64,000 nt of DNA, taken from NCBI GenBank assembly GCA_031963415.1, contig JASSUI010000001.1:2046001-2110000 (forward strand), written 5' to 3'. This DNA is from JASSUD01 sp031963415 (GTDB lineage: Bacteria > Pseudomonadota > Gammaproteobacteria > Burkholderiales > Burkholderiaceae). Made by a program: the position numbers and the translations under genes. Positions 55,294 to 62,234 of the stretch are shown in pieces (within the stretch, counting starts at the first letter, position 1; each line of letters opens with the position of its first letter). The notes beneath the pieces are model-generated. The model was not told where the DNA came from. It saw only the letters and a list, made by a program, of their open reading frames with translations, and did not search any database.

Positions 55294-55818
55294 ATCGCTA
55301 CGGATAAATCTTCTCACCAAATAAACGGTGAAATTACTGTCTCGCAACTTCGTCTAGTGGGCGTTGAGGGTGAGGCCATTGGTATTGTGAAGTTGGCCGA
55401 AGCGCTGCGCCTGGCAGAAGCGGCCGACGTTGACTTAGTTATGATCGCGCCTAATGCCGATCCACCAGTTTGTAAACTGATGGATTACGGTAAATTTAGA
55501 TATCAAGAATCTAAAAAAGCGCACGAAGCTAGGCTTAAACAAAAAACAATTCAGGTTAAGGAAATTAAATTCCGACCAAGTACAAACGAGGGTGATTACG
55601 TCATCAAGTTACGTCACATTAGGCGTTTTCTTGAGGATGGCGATAAAGCCAAAATTACCTTACGTTTCCGAGGACGTGAAATAGCTCACCAAGAACTTGG
55701 TATGCGCATGCTTGAACGTCTGCGTGATGATCTCGAGGAATTGGCTCAAGTTGAGCAAATGCCGAAGTTAGAAGGTCGCCAAATGGTGATGGTACTCGCC
55801 TCCAAGAAAAAAAAATAA
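55294..55818 (+). CDS. infC: Translation initiation factor IF-3 (ATC start)
   Basis: 174 residues if begun at ATC 55294: ATC GCT ACG GAT reads (M)ATDKSSHQINGEITVSQLRL, matching the family start. AAGGGA lies 8 bases upstream. An in-frame ATT at 55288 is too close to that site. The first GTG (55357) would cut off 21 conserved residues. IF-3 itself discriminates against rare starts, so infC genes use AUU/AUC for feedback control. PPVCKLMDYGKFRYQESKKA and the C-terminal domain ITLRFRGREIAHQELGM are intact. Confidence 0.93.
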   Translation: MATDKSSHQINGEITVSQLRLVGVEGEAIGIVKLAEALRLAEAADVDLVMIAPNADPPVCKLMDYGKFRYQESKKAHEARLKQKTIQVKEIKFRPSTNEGDYVIKLRHIRRFLEDGDKAKITLRFRGREIAHQELGMRMLERLRDDLEELAQVEQMPKLEGRQMVMVLASKKKK

Positions 55819-55820
55819 CT

Positions 55821-55926
55821 TGAAGAACCTGTTTAGGCTTTCCCTAGCGCCCTCGCGCCGCCTTGCCGTACCGATGTACTGTCTGCGGCGGCGCGAGGCC
55901 ACTAGGAAAACCCTAAACAGGTTCTT
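55821..55926. repeat. Near-perfect 106-bp palindrome after infC (family type copy)
   Basis: Starting at 55821, GAAGAACCTGTTTAGG, then CCCTAG, then CTCGCGCCGCC form the left arm. The right arm mirrors it (GGCGGCGCGAG, CTAGG, CCTAAACAGGTTCTTC). The centre (55861-55885) reads TTGCCGTAC-CGAT-GTACTGTCTGC. As RNA it would fold into one long stem. It begins two bases after the infC stop. Confidence 0.9.
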
Positions 55927-56178
55927 CGGGGTGTTTAGGTGCTCGCAGGCGCTTGCGCGCCTTCTTGCCGATGCTGTCTGCGGCGGCGCGAGGCCACTAG
56001 GAAAACCCTAAACAGGTTCTTCGGGGTGTTTAGGTGCTCGCAGGCGCTTCGCGCCTTCTTGCCGATGCTGTCTGCGGCGGCGCGAGGCCACTAGGAAAAC
56101 CCTAAATAGGTTCTTCGGGGTGTTTGGTGCTCGCAGGCGCTTGTGCGCCTTCTTGCTGTACCGATGTGTACTGTCTGT
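55886..56178. repeat. Three tandem copies of the right half of the palindrome
   Basis: Units at 55886-55980 (95 bp), 55981-56074 (94 bp) and about 56075-56178 each run from GGCGGCGCGAGGCCACTAGG through AACAGGTTCTTCGGGGTGTT and a GGCGC/GCGCC hairpin to the core TGCTGTCTGC. The first two differ by a single base deletion near the GGCGCTTGCGCGCC hairpin; the third carries substitutions and a full core. An open frame across the first unit is not a gene. Confidence 0.88.
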
Positions 56179-56391
56179 GGGGTATTCCTTATTTTGGAGG
56201 CGGTGCAGTGTTTCCTAAACTTTTAGATGGCCCTGTTGGTGTGGGCTGGCTGTTGATACAGCTAAATATGAATGCTGATAAGTGAGCAAGGGTCATGCAA
56301 GGGCGGAGTTAACAACCGCACACCCTACTTACGTTAGAGCCTGTTGCTTGCTTTCAAAGTGAAGACAGGCTCTAAAAATTTTGGAGCTTTT
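56179..56391. other. Gap before rpmI with hairpin
   Basis: About 210 bases after the repeats. TTAGAGCCTGT (56334-56344) pairs perfectly with ACAGGCTCTAA (56365-56375), then AAATTTTGGAGC leads to rpmI. It may be a leader hairpin controlling rpmI-rplT. In E. coli L20 represses this pair through leader RNA. Confidence 0.55.
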
Positions 56392-56589
56392 ATGCCTAAA
56401 ATGAAAACCAAGAAAAGCGCGTCAAAGCGCTTTGTCGTGCGTCCAGGCGGGACGGTTAAACGGGGTCAGGCGACTAAACGCCATATCCTGACCAAAAGAA
56501 CGACGAAAAATAAACGTCAATTGCGTGGCAGCACTGAAGTTCATGCTTCAGATGTAAAAGCCGTACGCGCGATGATGCCTTTTGCTTAA
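56392..56589 (+). CDS. rpmI: 50S ribosomal protein L35
   Basis: 65 residues from ATG 56392 (MPKMKTKKSASKRFVVRPGG), with TTGGAG upstream. An open frame from 56344 adds 16 residues coded in the hairpin and was rejected. KRHILTKRTTKNKRQLRGST is the signature. rplT follows after 22 bases. Confidence 0.97.
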   Translation: MPKMKTKKSASKRFVVRPGGTVKRGQATKRHILTKRTTKNKRQLRGSTEVHASDVKAVRAMMPFA

Positions 56590-56611
56590 TCTAGACCCCT
56601 AGGAGAAAAAA

Positions 56612-56971
56612 ATGTCTCGAGTTAAACGTGGGGTCACCGCAAGGGCCCGTCATAAAAAAGTTATTGACGCTGCGAAAGGGTTTCGTGGTCGCCGGAAAAA
56701 TGTCTATCGCATAGCGAAACAAGCGGTGATGAAGGCAGGTCAATATGCCTATCGTGACCGCCGCAATAAAAAGCGCGTATTTCGCGCGTTGTGGATTACC
56801 CGCATTAACGCTGCAGTGCGTGAGCATGATATGACTTATAGCGTTTTCATCAATGGACTCGCCAAAGCACAGATCAGCCTTGATCGCAAAGTATTAGCCG
56901 ATATGGCTGTTAACGATAAAGCCGCTTTTGCTTCAATCGTTCAGCAAGTGAGAGCTACTGTTGCAGCCTAA
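56612..56971 (+). CDS. rplT: 50S ribosomal protein L20
   Basis: 119 residues. L20 is an early 50S assembly protein and often represses rpmI-rplT. MSRVKRGVTARARHKKVIDA, YAYRDRRNKKRVFRALWITR and NGLAKAQISLDRKVLADMAV are canonical. TAGGAGAA precedes ATG. Confidence 0.99.
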   Translation: MSRVKRGVTARARHKKVIDAAKGFRGRRKNVYRIAKQAVMKAGQYAYRDRRNKKRVFRALWITRINAAVREHDMTYSVFINGLAKAQISLDRKVLADMAVNDKAAFASIVQQVRATVAA

Positions 56972-57008
56972 GGTAGTGAGATGACATCTGTAAATTGGGT
57001 GTGATGTA

Positions 57009-57040
57009 AAAAAAGGGGCTTTATCAAGCCCCTTTTTTAA
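57009..57040 (+). terminator. Terminator after rplT
   Basis: AAAAAAGGGGCTT and AAGCCCCTTTTTT form a perfect 13-bp stem with a four-base loop. It works on either strand. Confidence 0.92.
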
Positions 57041-57156
57041 TCGTTAAGAATCCGTTGAATTCTCTTAGCCCTTTTAACCTTTAGTACTTTCAAACGCATC
57101 CTTTTAAGTGCTGCTCTCGCAGTTGAGTAAAATCACATTCTTTGGGTATGGTTAGC

Positions 57157-57254
57157 GCATTTCTCAAATGATTTGCAACGCGAAATCACCGCGTAGACAG
57201 TACGACTAGTACAGCAAGCGGAGACAACAAAGTTGTAGATCATTTGAGAAATGC
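57157..57254. repeat. Core-bearing palindromic repeat before pheS
   Basis: GCATTTCTCAAATGAT (57157-57172) pairs perfectly with ATCATTTGAGAAATGC (57239-57254), and GCAAC pairs with GTTGT inside. The centre GTAGACAGTAC-GACTA-GTACAGCAAG (57193-57218) is the family core in inverse orientation, although the arms are unrelated to those at 55821. It ends 51 bases before pheS. The rest of the 334-base gap holds the terminator at 57009. Confidence 0.8.
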
Positions 57255-57305
57255 TTTATCCAGTCCTTTCTTAGTTTTTGCGTTATTTCCAGCTAATTGA
57301 AACAA

Positions 57306-58325
57306 ATGAATTTGGAACAAATTGTTGCAGAGGCGAAGCAAGCTTTCGCCACCGCGCTTGACACTTCGTCACTCGAAAATGAAAAAGCTCGCTTTCTTGG
57401 GAAATCAGGTCAGCTAACTGAACGCTTGAAGGCACTAGGTCAACTTGCTCCTGAAGAGCGTAAAAGCGCAGGGGCACAAATTAACCTGGCTAAACAAGAA
57501 ATTGAGCAAGCCCTACGTGGCCGACGCCAGGCTTTAGCGGATGCTTTGCTTGAGCAACGCCTCACGTCAGAAGCTATTGATGTGACGTTGCCAGGCCGTG
57601 GCCTCGGCAATGGCAGCTTGCATCCGGTCATGATGACCTGGGAGCGTATCGAACACATCTTTAGCTCAATTGGCTTTCAGGTAGCGCAAGGTCCAGAAAT
57701 TGAAACAGACTGGTATAACTTCACTGCACTCAATAGCCCGGCGAACCATCCTGCACGTTCTATGCAGGACACTTTTTATATCGATGCCAAAGATGAAAGT
57801 GGCGCGCCGCTAGTGCTGCGTACACATACAAGTGCGATGCAAATTCGTTATGCACAAGCTCATAGTCACAGCGCGCCGATCAAAGTCATTGCACCAGGCC
57901 GTGTTTATCGTGTCGATAGTGATGCAACCCATTCGCCGATGTTTCATCAGGTAGAAGGACTGTGGATTGACGAGCAAATTAGCTTTGCTGATTTGAAAGG
58001 CATCTACGTGGATTTCCTCTCAAAATTTTTTGAGCGCGACGATTTGCAAGTACGTTTCCGTCCGTCGTATTTCCCCTTTACCGAGCCATCTGCTGAAATT
58101 GATATGAAATTTGAGCATGGTAAAAATGCAGGTCAATGGTTAGAGATATCGGGCGCGGGGCAAGTGCATCCAAAGGTTATGCGTAATATGGGATTTGACC
58201 CTGAGCGTTACACTGGCTTCGCTTTTGGTAGTGGCCTTGAGCGCCTTGCCATGTTGCGTTACAACGTAACTGACCTGCGGCATTTTTTTGCAGGTGATTT
58301 GCGCTTTCTGGCGCAGTTCAAATAA
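57306..58325 (+). CDS. pheS: Phenylalanine--tRNA ligase subunit alpha
   Basis: 339 residues from ATG 57306 (MNLEQIVAEAKQAFATALDT); a TTG nine bases earlier is an alternative. The N-terminal coiled coil grips tRNA; the class II core has HPARSMQDTFYI, LLRTHTSAMQ-like (VLRTHTSAMQIRYA) and motif 3 GFAFGSGLERLAMLRYNVTD. With PheT it forms the alpha2-beta2 enzyme. The frame is intact. Confidence 0.98.
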   Translation: MNLEQIVAEAKQAFATALDTSSLENEKARFLGKSGQLTERLKALGQLAPEERKSAGAQINLAKQEIEQALRGRRQALADALLEQRLTSEAIDVTLPGRGLGNGSLHPVMMTWERIEHIFSSIGFQVAQGPEIETDWYNFTALNSPANHPARSMQDTFYIDAKDESGAPLVLRTHTSAMQIRYAQAHSHSAPIKVIAPGRVYRVDSDATHSPMFHQVEGLWIDEQISFADLKGIYVDFLSKFFERDDLQVRFRPSYFPFTEPSAEIDMKFEHGKNAGQWLEISGAGQVHPKVMRNMGFDPERYTGFAFGSGLERLAMLRYNVTDLRHFFAGDLRFLAQFK

Positions 58326-58347
58326 GGAAGGGCTTTAGAATTAACCA

Positions 58348-58428
58348 GTTTAGGTTCTCCCGGACGTCGCTTTGCCGCACTCTTTGTACTGTCTGCAGCG
58401 ACCCAAGACCACCAGGAAGGTCCTAAAC
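58348..58428. repeat. Degenerate core-bearing repeat between pheS and pheT
   Basis: GTTTAGG (58348-58354) and CCTAAAC (58422-58428) are outer arms like those at 55821. GCCGCACTCTTTGTACTGTCTGC and flanking CGCT/AGCG (core 58371-58396) match the family centre. The stems are eroded. It lies in a 313-base gap where pheS and pheT are normally close; a further stretch to 58638 shows nothing clear. Confidence 0.7.
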
Positions 58429-58638
58429 AGGCCCTCAGCAAAATCGAGTCAAGGATACGCGATACTCGATTTATGCAACTTTCCTTTAATCTCTTTCTAG
58501 AATAATTTCTCCAGTTGTCTGCAATATGAAGTTCCTTACCAAGCTGTAAATGAATACGGTAAACGAGGCACGACAAATTGCAGATTATTTGAGGAAGGCG
58601 TTTAGTGGGTCAACGTTTCAAACCGATCGAAATAATCT

Positions 58639-61071
58639 ATGCAATTCTCAGCATCCTGGCTAAAAGATTTTGTTAACCCGTCTGTATCAACAGAACAGCT
58701 TGCACACGAGCTGACAATGGCGGGTTTAGAGGTAGAAAGCTTAAACGCAGTCGCTCCGCCCACCGTGAAAATTGTCGTGGGTCGAGTGCGTGAAGTTGCC
58801 CCTCATCCAAACGCTGACAAACTTAAGGTATGTCAGGTTGATGTAGGCGCTGATGCTTTGCTGAATATCGTATGCGGCGCGCCAAACGTGGTGCCTGGTA
58901 TCAAAGTACCGTGTGCTTTGGTGGGCGCGCAATTGCCGCCAGCAGAAGAGGGCGATAAGCCGTTTATGATTAAGCTCAGTAAACTGCGTGGCATCGAAAG
59001 CCAGGGGATGTTGTGTGCCGCACGTGAGCTTGGGCTACCTGATGAAACAGGCGGCTTGCTGATCCTTGCTGAAGAAGCGCCGGTTGGACAAGATATTCGT
59101 ACGACACTAAATCTTGACGACAAAATTTTTGAAATCAAACTGACGCCCAATCGTGCCGATTGCTTATCAGTATTTGGCATAGCACGTGAAGTCGCAGCGA
59201 TTACCGATACGCCGTTACAAACACCAACATGTGATCCGGTAGAAATTCGATGTGCCGATACGCTACCTGTCAAAATCTCTGCGCCAGATTTATGTGGACG
59301 TTTTTCAGGCCGAATTATCCGTAACGTCAACGCCAAAGCCAAAACACCCGCTTGGATGGTCGAGCGTATAGAGCGAGCAGGGCAACGCAGCATTTCTGCA
59401 CTCGTTGATATCTCAAATTACGTAATGCTCGCTTTAGGGCAGCCATCGCATCTGTTTGATCTGAATAAATTACAAGGCTCGTTAGAAGTTCGTTGGGCGT
59501 GTCAAGGCGAACAATTGACACTTTTAAATGGAACAAACATTACGCTTGATCAAACAGTAGGCGTGATCGCTGATGAGCAAGGTGTACAAAGTCTAGCCGG
59601 TATTATGGGAGGCGAGCACACTGGCGTTTCCCTCGATACGCGAGATGTTTATCTAGAGGTCGCTTTTTGGCAACCTGATAGCATTCGTGGTCGAGCGCAG
59701 CGCTATCGCTGCTTAAGCGATGCATCCCATCGCTTTGAAAGAGGTGTGGATTACGCTTCAACCGTGAGACAGCTTGACACTATTACGCAACTGATTCTTG
59801 ATATTTGCGGCGGCGATGCTGGCCCAGTTGATGATCAGATTATCAATTTACCTAAACGAGCTCCAATCACACTACGTCTAGCGCGTGCCAATCGAATTAT
59901 TGGCGTGCTGATCAGTGCAGAACAAGTCAAACAAATTTTCACCCGTTTGGGTCTACCATTTGAATTCGCGAATGATGTCTTCGTCGTCACGCCACCGTCT
60001 TACCGCTTTGATCTTGAGATTGAAGAAGATTTAATCGAAGAAATCGCGCGCATTTACGGTTTTGACAATATTCCTGCCCGTGCTCCCGTTGCGCCTAATG
60101 TGATGCTCGCCGCACCGAACAGTCAACGTTCGCTGCACGCGTTACGGCATGCACTAGCGGCTCGGGACTATAACGAAACAGTCAATTTCAGCTTCGTAGA
60201 AGAAGCATGGGAACAAGATTTTGCAGGCAACGCGCGACCTGTGCGCCTGTTAAATCCGATCGCAAGCCAGTTTTCAGTGATGCGCAGCACGTTGATCGGT
60301 AGTCTAGTGCAAGGGCTACGCCATAATTTAAATCGTAAAGCCGAGCGCATTCGTTTATTTGAAATTGGAAAAGTATTTCTCCCCGATGCGACCACGGTAA
60401 CTGACAATTCTGGTGTCGCGGGTTTTAAGCAACCTTTGCGCGTAGCAGCGTTGGCCTATGGCCCTGCCTGTGCCGAACAATGGGGTATCGCGTCACGCTG
60501 GGTTGATTTTTTTGATGTAAAAGGCGATCTAGAAGCGCTTTTTGCGCCATTTGAAGTGCGCTTTGTTAAAACTGAACATGCTGCGTTACATCCTGGGCGT
60601 AGCGCATTGATCGAATGCGAAGGGCAGCCAGTAGGTTGGATAGGCGAATTGCATCCGCGCTGGTTGCAAAAATACGATTTGCCGAAAGCGCCAGTCCTAT
60701 TTGAAGTCGATGCACATGCACTGACTCAGCGCGTACTACCTAAAACTTCGGAAGGTTCAAAATTCCCACCAGTTAGACGCGATATCGCAATCATTGTCGA
60801 TCAAAAAATTGAGGCCCAAACATTGCTTGATGAACTGCAAAAGGCTGCACTTGATGAAAGTTGCCAGGATGTGAAGCAGATCACGCTATTCGATGTATTC
60901 CGTCCACAAGCTGAAAGCACGAGCGGATTAGCTGCCCATGAAAAAAGCCTCGCGTTTCGCGTAACCCTGCAAAATGCTGAAGAAACATTGCAAGACAAAA
61001 AAATTGATACCGTGATGCAAACTTTAGTTGAACGCTTGGTTCAAGTATTCGGTGCGCGCTTACGTGGCTAA
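58639..61071 (+). CDS. pheT: Phenylalanine--tRNA ligase subunit beta
   Basis: 810 residues, normal length. Order: MQFSASWLKDFVNPSVST start, EMAP-type tRNA-binding fold (VGRVREVAPHPNADKLKVCQ, near residues 40-60), the B3/B4 editing domain, B5 domain, then the C-terminal anticodon-binding ferredoxin fold (GSKFPPVRRDIAIIVDQKIE). It completes the PheST tetramer. AATCT before ATG is a weak ribosome site. Confidence 0.98.
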   Translation: MQFSASWLKDFVNPSVSTEQLAHELTMAGLEVESLNAVAPPTVKIVVGRVREVAPHPNADKLKVCQVDVGADALLNIVCGAPNVVPGIKVPCALVGAQLPPAEEGDKPFMIKLSKLRGIESQGMLCAARELGLPDETGGLLILAEEAPVGQDIRTTLNLDDKIFEIKLTPNRADCLSVFGIAREVAAITDTPLQTPTCDPVEIRCADTLPVKISAPDLCGRFSGRIIRNVNAKAKTPAWMVERIERAGQRSISALVDISNYVMLALGQPSHLFDLNKLQGSLEVRWACQGEQLTLLNGTNITLDQTVGVIADEQGVQSLAGIMGGEHTGVSLDTRDVYLEVAFWQPDSIRGRAQRYRCLSDASHRFERGVDYASTVRQLDTITQLILDICGGDAGPVDDQIINLPKRAPITLRLARANRIIGVLISAEQVKQIFTRLGLPFEFANDVFVVTPPSYRFDLEIEEDLIEEIARIYGFDNIPARAPVAPNVMLAAPNSQRSLHALRHALAARDYNETVNFSFVEEAWEQDFAGNARPVRLLNPIASQFSVMRSTLIGSLVQGLRHNLNRKAERIRLFEIGKVFLPDATTVTDNSGVAGFKQPLRVAALAYGPACAEQWGIASRWVDFFDVKGDLEALFAPFEVRFVKTEHAALHPGRSALIECEGQPVGWIGELHPRWLQKYDLPKAPVLFEVDAHALTQRVLPKTSEGSKFPPVRRDIAIIVDQKIEAQTLLDELQKAALDESCQDVKQITLFDVFRPQAESTSGLAAHEKSLAFRVTLQNAEETLQDKKIDTVMQTLVERLVQVFGARLRG

Positions 61072-61303
61072 TCATTAGGCGAGTTGAGGTTAGCGCTTCA
61101 CCTCAACCTGTAAACATTTGCCAAAAATTGTGGGTCGGAGTAATAAAGAACTCCAATACGCATACCGACAGCTCCTAATTGAAATCTTTTGAAAAACCTG
61201 CAATTGGCTTTTCAAAAGATCATGAACAGACTCTTAAAAAGATTCTGTGTAAATGTAGGGTGTTAAAAGATTATTTATTTTTATAAGCTGTGACTGACGA
61301 ATA
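61072..61303. promoter_or_regulatory. pheT-ihfA gap with two hairpins
   Basis: GTTGAGGT/ACCTCAAC (61083-61107) follows pheT. ATCTTTTGAAAA (61184-61195) pairs perfectly with TTTTCAAAAGAT (61209-61220). Between them GTGGGTCGGAGT and AAGAACTCC...CGACAGCTCC recur in part at 29571 and 31731. It may separate ihfA from pheST, which are often cotranscribed. Confidence 0.5.
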
Positions 61304-61690
61304 ATGAATGCAAGTGAATTTAAAGGTGCCATAGGGCAAGGCATTGAGCTGGAGCATGAAGGGCCGCTCAGCGATGCAACGACTGCCACCAAAGATACGC
61401 TTACCATTACTAAAGCGAAGCTTGCAGACCTCTTATTTAATGAGGCAAAGTTAAATAAAAAAGAAGCGCAAGACATGGTCGAAGCCTTTTTCGAAATCAT
61501 TAGCGACACCCTTGCCAATGGCACGGGTGTCAAGTTATCTGGCTTTGGCAGCTTTCAACTACGTGATAAACCATCACGCCCGGGTCTTAACTTACAAACA
61601 GGAGACCGCATCCTGATCGCCCCGCGCCGCGTCGTAACCTTTCATGCGAGTCAAAAATTAAAACAGCAAATTGAGTTAGTGAGTAAATAA
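61304..61690 (+). CDS. ihfA: Integration host factor subunit alpha
   Basis: 128 residues. IHF bends DNA as an alpha/beta heterodimer. After a low-complexity N-terminal extension (residues 1-32) the HU/IHF fold starts at LTITKAKLADLLFNEAKLNK. KLSGFGSFQLRDKPSRPGLN contains the beta arm with the proline that intercalates. VVTFHASQKLKQQIE ends it. Burkholderia IhfA has a similar extension. It follows pheT in conserved order. Confidence 0.96.
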   Translation: MNASEFKGAIGQGIELEHEGPLSDATTATKDTLTITKAKLADLLFNEAKLNKKEAQDMVEAFFEIISDTLANGTGVKLSGFGSFQLRDKPSRPGLNLQTGDRILIAPRRVVTFHASQKLKQQIELVSK

Positions 61691-61709
61691 GCTGTCAATG
61701 CAACGTAGC

Positions 61710-61744
61710 GATGTCCTCCTTTGCAGATGTAGGGGACATCGCGA
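61710..61744 (+). terminator. Hairpin after ihfA
   Basis: GCGATGTCC pairs with GGACATCGC (perfect 9 bp) around 17 bases. No strong T run follows, so it may be a Rho-assisted end or mRNA 3' stabiliser. Confidence 0.5.
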
Positions 61745-62234
61745 GCATCAGGTATTAATTCAGCTCACGCACAAATTGGGCATTTTATTTTTACACTATC
61801 TTTAAAAACGTGTCTCCTCTATAGAAGGCATACCGCTTTTTCTCACGATTAAAACCGAGAGAAATTTATAAATCTTGAGATTTATAGGCGAGGTCTTAAT
61901 AGGTACTTTTTGGCAAACTTAATCAGTTACCAGGCTAGCCAGAAAGTCACCAATGCTAATCCATTCTTTTACTGTAGTTCCGTGTTCGCGCTTAAACTTA
62001 AGCTCGAAAGAGCACGGTCATCCTAGTGAACCTTCAACTTCCAAACAATCCGAAGAGATCAGTCATGAATCTCTGGCAGCAAAACACGGACAGAAAAGCT
62101 TTCGGTTTTGGATCTGAATTTCAGTAGCTTCGTTTTCCTCGAGAGGAGGAGTAATCCTCTTCAATCTGGAAAACGCAATACGTTTTTTAACGATCTAGCG
62201 TACTTCCATTCCACTTTCGTCAAATAGACTCATG
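61745..62234. other. Non-coding stretch between ihfA and the WD40 gene
   Basis: 490 bases between two convergent genes. I found no frame with family resemblance and no tRNA. In many Burkholderia a MerR regulator and tRNA-Pro follow ihfA; neither is present, which marks a rearrangement point. Confidence 0.5.

Noticed and set aside
55820..56011. 63-codon frame after infC
   Set aside because: It lies wholly within the palindrome and tandem repeats and repeats the same peptide.
55821..56178. CRISPR array
   Set aside because: Repeats are about 95 bp, directly adjacent without unique spacers, and internally palindromic; no cas genes are present.
56344..56391. N-terminal extension of rpmI
   Set aside because: Coded in a leader hairpin; ATG 56392 has a ribosome site and gives the usual 65 residues.
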